NCBI GenBank assembly: GCA_021792855.1
Contig: JAJYTW010000012.1
Coordinates: forward strand, 1 to 41,141
Length of the DNA stretch: 41,141 bases
DNA from: Actinomycetes bacterium
GTDB lineage: Bacteria; Actinomycetota; Actinomycetes; Streptosporangiales; Streptosporangiaceae
Direction: 5' to 3'
This document shows positions 16,718-25,033 of the stretch, one piece after another (position 1 is the stretch's first letter; the number at the start of each line of letters is the position of its first letter). The translations under genes and the position numbers were made by a program. Under the pieces are notes generated by a model. The model made no database searches, was not told the DNA's origin, and saw nothing but the letters and a program-made list of their open reading frames with translations.

Positions 16718-18091
16718 TTAGCTGCCCGGGGGCGAACTTCCGCCGTCCCCGGCCGTGTCGCCGTCCAGCACGGCCCTGATCCGCTCGGCCCGGTCCGCGT
16801 ACCTCGCTTCCGCGCCGTGCCTGGATGGCTGGTAGTACCGCCGCCCGGCCGCCGCCTCCGGCGCGTACGCCTGCCGGACGATTCCTTCCGGGTAGTCATG
16901 CGGGTACAGGTAGCCCTTGCCATGCCCGAGTCGCTGCGCGCCCGGATAGCTGGCGTCCCGCAGATGGGCCGGCACCGGGCCGGTCCGGCCAGATCGCACG
17001 TCGTCGGCCGCCGCCCCGATCGCCGCGATCACCGAGTTGGACTTCGGCGCCAGGGCCAGATGGATCACGGCCTGGGCCAGGTTGATCCTGGCCTCGGGCA
17101 GGCCGACGAACTCGACCGCCTGCGCGGCGGCCACCGCGACCGGCAGCGCGGACGGGTCGGCCATCCCGACGTCCTCGCTGGCGTGCACGACGATCCGCCG
17201 GGCGATGAACCGCGGGTCCTCCCCCGCCTCGATCATCAGCGCCAGGTAGTGCAGCGCGGCGTCCACGTCGCTGCCCCTGATGCTCTTGATGAAGGCGCTG
17301 ATCACGTCGTAGTGCTGATCGCCGGCCCGGTCGTAGCGGACCGCGGCCCGGTCCACGGCCCGCTCAAGCACCGCCGCGTCGATCACGCCGCCGGACGGCA
17401 GCCCGAGCGCGGCGGCCTCCAGGTAGGTCAGCGCCCGCCGGGCATCGCCGCCAGCCAGCCTGACCAGGTGCACCACCGCCTCGTCGGCGATCGTCACCGC
17501 GCCGTTCAGGCCGCGCTCGTCGGTGATCGCCCGTTCGATCAGCGCGCGCATCTGCGCCTCGTCCAGCGAGCGCAGGGTCAGCAGCAGCGACCGGGACAGC
17601 AGCGGCGCGACCACCGAGAACGACGGGTTCTCCGTGGTGGCGCCGACGAACGAGACCCACCGGTTCTCCACCGCGGGCAGCAGCGCGTCCTGCTGCGCCT
17701 TATTGAACCGGTGCACCTCGTCCACGAACAGCAGGGTCTGGGCGCCGGTCCGGCCCAACTCGCCCCGGGCCGCCTCGATCGCCGCCCGGACCTGAGCGAC
17801 CCCCGCGGACACCGCGGAGATCTCCACGAACCGCCGCCCGGTCACCCGGCTCAGCACGTAAGCCAGCGTCGTCTTGCCCGTCCCCGGCGGGCCCCATAGC
17901 AGCACCGACATCGGCGCGGCCCGGTCGACCGCAATGCGCAGCGGTGAGCCCGGGCCGGTCAGGTGCGGCTGGCCGAGCACCTCGTCCAGGGTCCGCGGCC
18001 GCATCCGGACCGCCAGCGGCTCGACCGCGCGGGCCGCTTCCTCGCCCGCCGCGTCGAACAGGCTGGGGCCGCCCGGATCGTTTCTGGCCAT
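16718..18091 (-). CDS. rarA: replication-associated recombination ATPase RarA (MgsA)
   Basis: RarA is a clamp-loader-like AAA+ ATPase acting at stalled replication forks. The 457-residue length is typical. Walker A is GPPGTGKTT (about 67-75), Walker B is [11 protein letters not shown] (about 120-130), then ATTENPSF (sensor 1) and the C-terminal MgsA domain with [18 protein letters not shown] and the YPHDYP segment. ATG 18091 begins MARNDPGG. The start is 44 bases downstream of the HAD-gene stop on the same strand, marking the border between the conserved block and the catabolic module. Confidence 0.96.
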   Translation of the reverse strand: MARNDPGGPSLFDAAGEEAARAVEPLAVRMRPRTLDEVLGQPHLTGPGSPLRIAVDRAAPMSVLLWGPPGTGKTTLAYVLSRVTGRRFVEISAVSAGVAQVRAAIEAARGELGRTGAQTLLFVDEVHRFNKAQQDALLPAVENRWVSFVGATTENPSFSVVAPLLSRSLLLTLRSLDEAQMRALIERAITDERGLNGAVTIADEAVVHLVRLAGGDARRALTYLEAAALGLPSGGVIDAAVLERAVDRAAVRYDRAGDQHYDVISAFIKSIRGSDVDAALHYLALMIEAGEDPRFIARRIVVHASEDVGMADPSALPVAVAAAQAVEFVGLPEARINLAQAVIHLALAPKSNSVIAAIGAAADDVRSGRTGPVPAHLRDASYPGAQRLGHGKGYLYPHDYPEGIVRQAYAPEAAAGRRYYQPSRHGAEARYADRAERIRAVLDGDTAGDGGSSPPGS

Positions 18092-18135
18092 GAGCTGAGA
18101 TTATCGGCGCCGGCCGCCCGCAGCGCCCGCGCCGC

Positions 18136-18831
18136 CTAGCGGGCCGGAGCGGCGCTCAGCACCGCGAGGACGTCGGTCAGCGAGGAGCAGACCCGGTAGG
18201 CCAGGCCGAGCACGTCCGCCGGGATCGGTCGCGGCACTGAGGAGTCCGGCACCAGGAACGGGGTCATCCCGGCCGCGTGGGCGCCGATGATGCCGCTGTC
18301 GGAGTCCTCAAGCACCACGCACTCCGCCGGATCGCTGCCCAGCCGGCTGGCGGCCAGCAGGAAGATCTCCGGATCGGGCTTGCCGCGGCTGACCTCGTCG
18401 CCGCCGGTGACGATCCGGATCGGCTCACCCACTCCGGCGCCGCGCAGCCGGCTGGCGATCGTGGCCCGCGAGCTTGAGCTGGCCACCGCGACCGGTACCC
18501 GCTCCCGGCCCGCCCAGGCCAGCAGTTCGGGCAGGCCGTCCTTCACGGTGATCTCCGCCTGCCTGAAGTAGCCGGCCGCCCGGTCGCGGATCTCATCGAG
18601 GCTGCCCCGGCTGGCGGGCGCGGCCCGCCACCACGCCGCCATCGCGGCCTCGGCGTCCCGGTGGTTCCGCCCGAGCAGCTGCAGGTGCTGCTCGCGGCTG
18701 AACTCCCAGCCGAAATCCGCGCAGGCCCGCTGCCAGGCCCGGTACTCCATGATCTCGGTGTCGAGCATTAGCCCGTCCATGTCCAGGATCACCGCGGCGA
18801 AGCAGCGCCCGTCGTCAAGCTGCCGCGGCAT
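18136..18831 (-). CDS. HAD-superfamily phosphatase/phosphoglucomutase-like protein
   Basis: The 231-residue subfamily IA haloacid dehalogenase has LDMDGLMLDTE (nucleophile Asp17, general acid Asp19), a helical cap (about 25-100), SSSS motif II, GKPDPEIF with the motif III lysine, and EDSDSG motif IV. It resembles beta-phosphoglucomutase and sugar-phosphate phosphatases. The sequence does not decide between them. ATG 18831 has GGAGG five bases upstream and is preferred over GTG 18858. It lies 45 bases after the FrlD-like kinase on the same strand, so it is probably the last gene of that operon and may process the sugar phosphate produced there. Confidence 0.88.
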   Translation of the reverse strand: MPRQLDDGRCFAAVILDMDGLMLDTEIMEYRAWQRACADFGWEFSREQHLQLLGRNHRDAEAAMAAWWRAAPASRGSLDEIRDRAAGYFRQAEITVKDGLPELLAWAGRERVPVAVASSSSRATIASRLRGAGVGEPIRIVTGGDEVSRGKPDPEIFLLAASRLGSDPAECVVLEDSDSGIIGAHAAGMTPFLVPDSSVPRPIPADVLGLAYRVCSSLTDVLAVLSAAPAR

Positions 18832-18876
18832 CCCGGCCTCCAGCCGACCGGGCGGCACGGCGCGCGGGCGGCGCGA

Positions 18877-19707
18877 TCATCCGGCCATCGCCGCCGCCCA
18901 CCGGTCGTCCAGGTGCTCGCCGTAGCCGAACGCGCCATGCTGCATGCAATGCGCCGCTGCCAGTTCCTGGCTGGCCCGCAGCGCCGTCTCCGGGTCGTCG
19001 CCGAGCATCAGCCGCGCCAGCACGCAGCCGATCACGGCATCGCCAGCCCCGGTGGTGTCAACCGGCCGGAAGTCCATGGCGGGCACCTGGCAAATGCCGC
19101 CATCCGGCGTCCGCAGCAGCGCCCCCCGCGAGCCCTGGGTGACCAGGACGTATTCCGGCCCCGCGGCGGCCGACCGGTGCGCCAGGTCGACCGCCTCGGC
19201 AGTGCCGAGATGACTGCCGGAGAAGCAGGCGAACCAGATCCGCGGCAGCAGCGGCTGGTAGTACTCGGCGGGACGGTCGGAGAAGTCGAACGACACCCTG
19301 GCCACTGCCGCCAGGTCCGCTAGCTGGTCCTCGGTCGAGCTGGTGTCCCCGGTGTGCACGCACCAGAACTGGCTCAGGTAGGCCAGGTCGGCCTGCTCCA
19401 GCCGGAACACCGAGACGCCCAGATCATGCCGGCCGAACACCCGGTCGCCGTCGACGAGATCGATCGTCGAGTACGCGTTGGGCCCGTCGATGACCCGCAT
19501 CCGGGTGGTCTCGACCTGCTCGGCGGCCAGCGCCGCCCGGACGACCGCGCCGTCCGGGCCAGCGCCTACCGCGCCGATATAGGCTGCCTGCGCGCCGCTC
19601 CGCCGGGCCGCGACCGCGACGTTCACGGTGTTGCCACCGGGAAACGCGCGGCCGAGCGCCGGATAGATGTCGACGACGTTGTCGCCTACCGTGGCCAAGC
19701 GGTTCAA
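18877..19707 (-). CDS. frlD: FrlD-like fructosamine (fructoselysine) 6-kinase, PfkB family
   Basis: FrlD phosphorylates fructoselysine at C6. The 276-residue protein is a ribokinase-fold enzyme with GGNTVNVAVAARRSG (sugar-binding, 24-38) and DTTGAGD (217-223, base Asp223). The resemblance to E. coli FrlD is specific, as I recall that sequence: LATVGDNVVDIYP at the start, the DGDRVFG segment and the VSFDFSD segment all have close counterparts. Start TTG 19707 overlaps the deglycase stop as TTGA, so translation is coupled. The natural substrate could be fructoselysine or another glycated amine. Confidence 0.82.
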   Translation of the reverse strand: MNRLATVGDNVVDIYPALGRAFPGGNTVNVAVAARRSGAQAAYIGAVGAGPDGAVVRAALAAEQVETTRMRVIDGPNAYSTIDLVDGDRVFGRHDLGVSVFRLEQADLAYLSQFWCVHTGDTSSTEDQLADLAAVARVSFDFSDRPAEYYQPLLPRIWFACFSGSHLGTAEAVDLAHRSAAAGPEYVLVTQGSRGALLRTPDGGICQVPAMDFRPVDTTGAGDAVIGCVLARLMLGDDPETALRASQELAAAHCMQHGAFGYGEHLDDRWAAAMAG

Positions 19708-20744
19708 TACTCAACCTTGAACATGTAGCGGCGGATCTCCAGCGAGTGCCCGGTAACGGCCTCGAAGTGCTGGGCGATGCGAGTCACGGTAGATCCAAGC
19801 ACGATCGGGTCGATTTCCGGGAACATGTGCTCGCTGACTCCGGGCATGTCGAGGCTAGCGGAGTCGATCCGGTAGGCGGCCTTGGTGTACTTGTCCAGGA
19901 ACCGCGAGGCTCGCTCGGCCACCGGCCTGGTGGCGTCCCGGCCGAGGAAGAGGATGACCGGGGTGTTCTCGGTCACCATCTCGAACGCGCCGTGGAAGAA
20001 CTCGCCGGCGTTGTAGGCGGCCGAGTGCAGCCACTGCATCTCCTGCAGATAACACATGGACAGGCAGCGGGCCACATCCTCGTTCGGGCCCGAGCCGAGC
20101 ACGTAGATGATCGGCTGGTCAGCGAGCCTGGCGGCCATCGCGGCCAGGGCCTCGTCCTGGCTGGTCAGGGCCGCCGGGATGACGGCGGGCAGGACCGCGT
20201 AGGACGCCGCTGCGGCCTCCCGCTCCTGCTCGGTCTCATCTCCCGCGGCCGTGAGCAGGCCGTGTGCGAGGTGCGCCAGCAGGATCTGCTTCGGCTCCCA
20301 CACCGTTTCCTTACTGCCGTAGGCGAACATCTCGTCCACGCCCTGGGCCAGCGGGCTGTCGTCCGGGCGACCGATGCCGACGATCGTGCGCACGCCCAGG
20401 GAGCGCGCGGTCTCGATCGCCTCCAGGGTCTCCGGGGTCTTGCCGCTGTGTGAGCCGACGACCACCAGCGAGTCCGGACCGACCTGCACCGGACGGATGT
20501 GGTTGAACTCGTTCGCGCTCATCCGGAACGCGCCGAAGGACGTCGCCCGCTGGGCGAGCAGGTAGCCGACCGGTGAACTGGCGAACAGGGAGCCGCCGGA
20601 GCCGACGAACCAGACATTCTTCATCCCAGCCTCGACCGCCCGCCGGGCGACCGACTGTACCCGCTCGCGCTGGTCCACGGCCCAGGTGATGGTCGCCGCC
20701 ATGTCCGCCGGAAGCGGCTTGACCGGCGCTGCCGTGCTAGTCAT
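19704..20744 (-). CDS. frlB: FrlB-like SIS-domain fructosamine-6-phosphate deglycase
   Basis: FrlB-type enzymes split fructosamine 6-phosphates into glucose 6-phosphate and the free amine. The 346-residue protein has two SIS domains (about 34-165 and 205-335). The first carries SHSGKTPET phosphate-binding residues (98-106). The second carries NAGEFFHGAFE (245-255), matching the GEFRHGPLE region of E. coli FrlB where catalytic acids and histidines lie, followed by a matching LFLGRD segment. The C-terminus (RRYMFKVEY) also resembles FrlB. GlmS isomerase-type proteins share the fold but would not be paired with an FrlD-like kinase. ATG 20744 has an excellent AAGGAG site. Amine specificity is not evident. 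Confidence 0.83.
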   Translation of the reverse strand: MTSTAAPVKPLPADMAATITWAVDQRERVQSVARRAVEAGMKNVWFVGSGGSLFASSPVGYLLAQRATSFGAFRMSANEFNHIRPVQVGPDSLVVVGSHSGKTPETLEAIETARSLGVRTIVGIGRPDDSPLAQGVDEMFAYGSKETVWEPKQILLAHLAHGLLTAAGDETEQEREAAAASYAVLPAVIPAALTSQDEALAAMAARLADQPIIYVLGSGPNEDVARCLSMCYLQEMQWLHSAAYNAGEFFHGAFEMVTENTPVILFLGRDATRPVAERASRFLDKYTKAAYRIDSASLDMPGVSEHMFPEIDPIVLGSTVTRIAQHFEAVTGHSLEIRRYMFKVEY

Positions 20745-20775
20745 TGGTTAGATCTCCTTCTCGTGCCAGGTGGAT

Positions 20776-20839
20776 GCCGGGCGGCGGGTCGCCGCCCGGC
20801 TCTCCGGCCCGGGCTGGTTCTGGGTCCCGGGCCGGAGAG
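20776..20839 (-). terminator. two strong stem-loops between the binding-protein and deglycase genes
   Basis: A perfect 14-bp stem CTCTCCGGCCCGGG/CCCGGGCCGGAGAG (20800-20813 with 20826-20839) begins 12 bases past the binding-protein stop. A perfect 10-bp stem GCCGGGCGGC/GCCGCCCGGC (20776-20785 with 20791-20800) follows. There is no T-run. In this position such structures commonly act as partial terminators or 3'-end stabilisers, so that the binding protein is made in excess over the downstream enzymes. That role is inferred. Confidence 0.65.
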
Positions 20840-20851
20840 GTCAGGGAGCGG

Positions 20852-22690
20852 TCAGCCGGACATCGACCAGTTCTCCGGGTTGATCCAGTAGCCGACGTTC
20901 TGCGGCGTGGTCCCGTGCAGGGAGGTCTTGATCGCCGAGAACTGGTAGGGCTGCAGCGGCAGCCACAGCACCGGCACGTTCTTGTTCAGGTACTGCTCGT
21001 AGGGGTACAGCGCCTGGACGCTCTGCGACTTCTCGGCGCTCTGCATGAGCTTGTCCAGCGCCGGCGAGCAGTAGCCGCCGATGTAGGTACCGCCGCAGCC
21101 GAAGATCAGCGTTCCGATCGGGTAGTTGATCGGCACGCCGTACTGCCAGCCGCCGAGGTAGTAGTAGTCGGCGCTCCAGGTGCACGCGGTGCCCGGGGTG
21201 CACACCGTGTCCGCGAAGGTCACCGAGAGCGGCACCGGCGCGTCGGCGATGGCAATGCCGGCCTTGGCCGCGCCGCTGGTCAGCAACTGCGCCTCGACGC
21301 TGTCCTGGATCACGCCGGTCGGGTACTGGAACTTGAAGGCGAGCGGCTGGCCGGCCTTGATGCCCGCGCCGCACTGGTTCGGTCCGGTGCCTGGCCGGGC
21401 GCAGGTGTCGGTGCCGCCGGGGTGCACCGCCCAGCCATGGCTCTTCAGCAGCGAGATCGCCGCGCCGACGTTGTAGGGGTAGGCGTTCTGCTGCGCGGCC
21501 GGATCAGCCAGCTGCACCCCGTTGACGGACTCGGCAGGCTTGTAGGCCGGCACGGCACCGTAGGTCGGCACCCCGGCGCCATAGAGCGCGGCCGTGATCA
21601 TCTGCGGCTGGTTCACCGTGTGCTGGATCGCCTGCCGGATGTACAGCTGCTTGAACAGCGGGCCGGTGGTCGGGTTGGTGTAGTTGTAGGTGGCGTAGTT
21701 CATGCCGGCCTGGGACCACGGCACGATCGAGTAGCCCTGGCTCTTCAGCCGTCCTTCCGACGGGACGTCGTTGAACGGCACATAGCCGTAGTCGATGTTG
21801 CCGGACAGCAACTGGTTGTACTCGGCCGCGTCGCTGGTGAACTCCAGGAACTGGATCTTCGCGATCTTCGGCTTGATCGGGCCCGAGTAGTTCTTGTTGG
21901 GCACCATGGTCACTTCGCTGTTCGGCTGGTAGCTGGAGAGCCGGAACGGGCCGTCCACCACCTGCCACAGCGGATTGCTGGCGTAGGTCGTCAGGTTCTT
22001 CGCCTGGCCGCTGAGGAAGTTGAACACCGCCTTGGCGCCGGCGGTGGTCTCGTCGTAGTTGCCGATCTTGCCGCCGACCGAGGTCTTGTCCCAGGCATGC
22101 TGCGGCAGCGCGAACAGCAGCGAGAGCTGGTTCAGGAACAGCCAGTTCGAGCTGTATGCCTGCTTGAAGGTGATCGAGAAGGTGCGGGTGCTGGAGTAGC
22201 TGACGCTCGCGATGTTGTCCGGGATATAGCCGGGGACGTAGTTCGCGTACTGCGTCTTGTTCGCGGCCAGCAGGTTCAGGAAGAAGCGCACGTCGGTCGT
22301 CGTGATCGGCTTGCCGTCCGACCACTTCCAGTTCTTCAGCGTGATCGTGACGGTCTTGTTGTGGTTGCTGAAGACCGGCGCCTCGGCGAGCGACAGCGCC
22401 GGGTTGTAGGACAGCGAACCGTTGTTCCCGAACCAGTACAGCGGGCGCCAGAACTGCTCGATGAACCAGAAGATCTCCTGCGTGGTGTCATCGGCCGCGG
22501 GGAACAGCGGGAAGATGTCGACCGGCTGGGTGCCCGGCAGGTAGGCGACCGTCACGGTGCCGCCGTTGCCGGATGAGCCGGACGAACTGCCGCCCGACGA
22601 TGACGGGCTGCCCGAACAGGCAGCCACAACCAGCGCCAGCGCGGCAACGACCGCGACTAGCGGGGCTTTCAGGATTTTCAAGCCACCCAC
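20852..22690 (-). CDS. peptide-type ABC transporter substrate-binding lipoprotein (SBP family 5)
   Basis: The 612-residue extracytoplasmic binding protein has a signal peptide and lipobox (VVAACSG, lipidated Cys25), a Ser/Gly-rich linker, then a cluster C (DppA/OppA-type) fold with WKWSDGKPITTTDVRFF near residue 120 and the conserved VDGPFRL and ADYYYLGGW regions. Several cysteines in the second lobe may form disulfides. GTG 22690 has GGAGG five bases upstream. The family binds peptides, opines, nickel or oligosaccharides. With the FrlB/FrlD pair just downstream, a glycated amino acid or peptide is the favoured ligand, by inference. It is the first gene of the minus-strand arm and faces a LacI-type operator. 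Confidence 0.92.
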   Translation of the reverse strand: MGGLKILKAPLVAVVAALALVVAACSGSPSSSGGSSSGSSGNGGTVTVAYLPGTQPVDIFPLFPAADDTTQEIFWFIEQFWRPLYWFGNNGSLSYNPALSLAEAPVFSNHNKTVTITLKNWKWSDGKPITTTDVRFFLNLLAANKTQYANYVPGYIPDNIASVSYSSTRTFSITFKQAYSSNWLFLNQLSLLFALPQHAWDKTSVGGKIGNYDETTAGAKAVFNFLSGQAKNLTTYASNPLWQVVDGPFRLSSYQPNSEVTMVPNKNYSGPIKPKIAKIQFLEFTSDAAEYNQLLSGNIDYGYVPFNDVPSEGRLKSQGYSIVPWSQAGMNYATYNYTNPTTGPLFKQLYIRQAIQHTVNQPQMITAALYGAGVPTYGAVPAYKPAESVNGVQLADPAAQQNAYPYNVGAAISLLKSHGWAVHPGGTDTCARPGTGPNQCGAGIKAGQPLAFKFQYPTGVIQDSVEAQLLTSGAAKAGIAIADAPVPLSVTFADTVCTPGTACTWSADYYYLGGWQYGVPINYPIGTLIFGCGGTYIGGYCSPALDKLMQSAEKSQSVQALYPYEQYLNKNVPVLWLPLQPYQFSAIKTSLHGTTPQNVGYWINPENWSMSG

Positions 22691-22750
22691 GGCAACCTCC
22701 TACAGTGCACCGGCCTGGGTTAGCTTCGCCCCGATTGGGAGCGCAAGTTG

Positions 22751-22764
22751 TGAGAACGCTCTCA
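22751..22764. promoter_or_regulatory. LacI-family operator palindrome between the divergent transporter arms
   Basis: TGAGAACGCTCTCA is an inverted repeat with a central CG and one mismatched pair per arm, the classic form of LacI/CcpA-family operators. It lies in the 199-base gap between the binding-protein gene and the LacI-type regulator gene. On the minus strand TTGACT (22785-22780) could be a -35 whose -10 falls within the palindrome at 18-base spacing, so binding would block the binding-protein promoter. No clear promoter for the plus strand was found. Confidence 0.75.
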
Positions 22765-22889
22765 TGTGTTCCTGTTCAGAGTCAAGCCTCCGACTGTCAG
22801 ATGATTTCCGAGTATCCGGCGCACTTCCGGATGGTTAGCGCCCCAGGTAGGGATCTTGGCGTGATTCTGCGGGTCGGCCCTAGCGCGAG

Positions 22890-24044
22890 ATGAGATCGCC
22901 CGGTACCGTCTCCGCTATGAGATCGCGCTCAGAGCCTCCGCCCGGACGGCCGACCCTGGGCGACATCGCCGCGGAGGCCGGTGTCGCCCGGGCTACCGCG
23001 GCCCGCGCGCTCGGCGGGTACGGCCCGGTCAAGGAATCCACCAGGGACCGGGTCTGGGCGGCCGCCAGGAAACTCGGCTATACGCCCAACCTGGTGGCCA
23101 GGAGCATGGTCACCGGCCGGACTAACACGCTCGGATTCGTCAGCGCCGACCTGGAGAACCCGTTCTTCGCCGGCACCATGCGCGGGATCCTGGACGTCGC
23201 CCGGGCGGCGGGCTACGAGGTGGTCATCGCCAACAGCCAGGAGAACCCCGAGCTTGAGCGGCGCACCGTCCGGGTGCTGCAGGAGCACCGGGTGGACGGA
23301 CTGCTGGTCGCCCCCACCCAGTACCAGGACAACGCCCATCTCAACGCCGTGCTGGCCGAGGGCACCCCGCTGGTGCTGCTGGACCGGTCGGTGCGCGGCG
23401 TGCCCGCCGACGCGGTGCTCGTCGACAACGTCCGGGCCGCCCGGGCGGGCGTCGAGCGGCTGATCGAACTCGGCCACCGCAGGATCGGGCTGGTCACCAG
23501 CGAACTGCCGAGGGAGCGGCCGGTGGCGCGGGTCGAGGAGGTCGCGCTCGATCCCACCCATGCCTCGACCAGCGCCGCCCGCAGCGTCGGCTACCTCGCC
23601 GCGTTGCGCAACGCGGGCGTGCCCGTCGACCCGAGCCTGATCGGCATCGCCGCCGCGTATACCAGGGAGGACGCCCGCGCGGCCGTGGCCGAGTTGCTCG
23701 CCAGGCCGGACCGCCCCACCGCCCTGCTGACCGTCGACAACATCTTCTCCCTTGGCGCGTTCGAGGCGATCCAGGCCAGCGGCCTGGACTTCCCCGGCCA
23801 GATCTCGCTGCTCGGGTTCGACGACCTGGAGTGGACCACGATCGTGCGGCCCCGGCTGAGCGTCATCGCCCAGCCGGCGTACGACATCGGCGCCGCGGCG
23901 GCCCGCCGCCTGCTCGCCCGGCTGTCCGGGGAGGAGACCGCGCCGCAGGTGCTGTTCCTCGAGACCACCCTCATCGAGCGCGGCTCCACCGCTCCCGCGC
24001 CCGCCAGTCCCCCGCCGGCCCGCAGGCGCAAGACCGCCCGCTAG
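22890..24044 (+). CDS. LacI-family transcriptional regulator of the transporter/fructosamine module
   Basis: The 384-residue repressor-type protein has an N-terminal helix-turn-helix (TLGDIAAEAGVARATAARAL) and hinge helix (YTPNLVARSMVTGRTN), then a periplasmic-binding-like effector domain with DLENPFF, VDGLLVAPTQYQ and LLGFDDLEWT motifs. The basic C-terminus (PPARRRKTAR) is an extra tail. The start may be ATG 22890 or ATG 22917. Neither has a clear ribosome site, so a leaderless transcript is possible. It is divergent from the binding-protein gene across the operator at 22751 and is followed after 35 bases by the permease genes, so it probably controls both arms and itself. The effector is unknown. 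Confidence 0.93.
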   Translation: MRSPGTVSAMRSRSEPPPGRPTLGDIAAEAGVARATAARALGGYGPVKESTRDRVWAAARKLGYTPNLVARSMVTGRTNTLGFVSADLENPFFAGTMRGILDVARAAGYEVVIANSQENPELERRTVRVLQEHRVDGLLVAPTQYQDNAHLNAVLAEGTPLVLLDRSVRGVPADAVLVDNVRAARAGVERLIELGHRRIGLVTSELPRERPVARVEEVALDPTHASTSAARSVGYLAALRNAGVPVDPSLIGIAAAYTREDARAAVAELLARPDRPTALLTVDNIFSLGAFEAIQASGLDFPGQISLLGFDDLEWTTIVRPRLSVIAQPAYDIGAAAARRLLARLSGEETAPQVLFLETTLIERGSTAPAPASPPPARRRKTAR

Positions 24045-24079
24045 CCCGGCCACGACCAGCTCAGACAAGGAGGCGAGCT

Positions 24080-25033
24080 GTGACCGGCTTTCTGATCCGC
24101 CGGATCCTGCAGGCGATCATCGTCGTCATCGGCGTTACGATCATCGCGTTCATCCTGCAGAACCTCATCGCCACCGGTCCCGCGCTGGCCCACACCATCA
24201 TCGGGCCCCGCGCAACCTCGCAGCAGATCCACGAGTTCATCGCCACCTACGGCCTGAACCAGCCGATGCCGGTTCAGTACTGGCACTTCCTCTGGCAGTT
24301 GCTGCACGGCAATCTCGGCTATTCCTTCAAGGAGAACCAGTCCGTCGACGCGATCCTCGGCCAGCAACTGCCGAAGGACGTCGTGCTGGTCGGCAGCTCG
24401 CTTGTGCTGTCGCTGCTGATAGCGATCCCACTCGGAATCGCCCAGGCAGTCCGCCGGAACAGGCTGGTCGACCACGTCGGCACCGGCCTGTCCTTCCTGC
24501 TCTACTCGATGCCCACCTACTGGCTCTCGCTGCTGCTGATCGCCGCCTTCTCGGTATCCCTGCAGTGGCTGCCGGCCGAGGCGCCGCAAGGCACGAACGT
24601 CGGCCAGATCCTGGCCGACCCGGCTGGACTGGTGCTCCCGATCGCCTCGCTGACCTTGGTGAACTACGCACTGTTCAGCCGGTACATGCGGTCGTCGGCG
24701 ATCGAGAACCTGGCCCAGGACTACATCAGGACGGCCCGGGCCAAGGGTCTGTCAGAGCGCTACCTGCTCGCCAGGCACCTGCTCCGAAATTCGCTCATCC
24801 CGGTGACCACGATGGTCGGCCTGTCCCTGCCCGGCATCCTGACCGCCGGCCTGGTGACCGAGTACGTGTTCAACTTTCCTGGGATCGGTCTCACATTCTT
24901 CAACGCGGCCGTGACCTCCGACTATCCGGTGGAACTGGGCATCGCCGTGCTCGTCGGCCTGGTCACCGTGGCGGGCAACGTGCTCGCCGACATCGGCTAC
25001 GCGGTTCTCGACCCGAGGGTTCGCTATGAGTGA
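24080..25033 (+). CDS. Dpp/Opp-type ABC transporter permease (first subunit)
   Basis: The 317-residue inner-membrane protein starts at GTG 24080 with GGAGG upstream. It shows the DppB pattern: an N-terminal helix (VTGFLIRRILQAIIVVIGVTI), an extracytoplasmic loop with YGLNQPMPVQYWHFL, five further helices, and the cytoplasmic EYIRTARAKGLSE-type EAA loop (here DYIRTARAKGLSERYLL) that docks on the ATPase. It ends DPRVRYE, as DppB proteins do. Its end overlaps the next gene by 8 bases (ATGAGTGA). It forms the channel with the following permease. Confidence 0.95.
   Translation: MTGFLIRRILQAIIVVIGVTIIAFILQNLIATGPALAHTIIGPRATSQQIHEFIATYGLNQPMPVQYWHFLWQLLHGNLGYSFKENQSVDAILGQQLPKDVVLVGSSLVLSLLIAIPLGIAQAVRRNRLVDHVGTGLSFLLYSMPTYWLSLLLIAAFSVSLQWLPAEAPQGTNVGQILADPAGLVLPIASLTLVNYALFSRYMRSSAIENLAQDYIRTARAKGLSERYLLARHLLRNSLIPVTTMVGLSLPGILTAGLVTEYVFNFPGIGLTFFNAAVTSDYPVELGIAVLVGLVTVAGNVLADIGYAVLDPRVRYE

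Noticed and set aside
19704-20744. SIS protein as glucosamine-6-phosphate synthase/isomerase
   Set aside because: There is no glutaminase domain, and its C-terminus and GEFFHGAFE region, plus the adjacent FrlD-like kinase, fit a fructosamine-6-phosphate deglycase better.
20744-22576. A 610-codon plus-strand open frame opposite the binding-protein gene
   Set aside because: Shadow frame. The minus-strand product has a signal peptide, lipobox and SBP family 5 segments.
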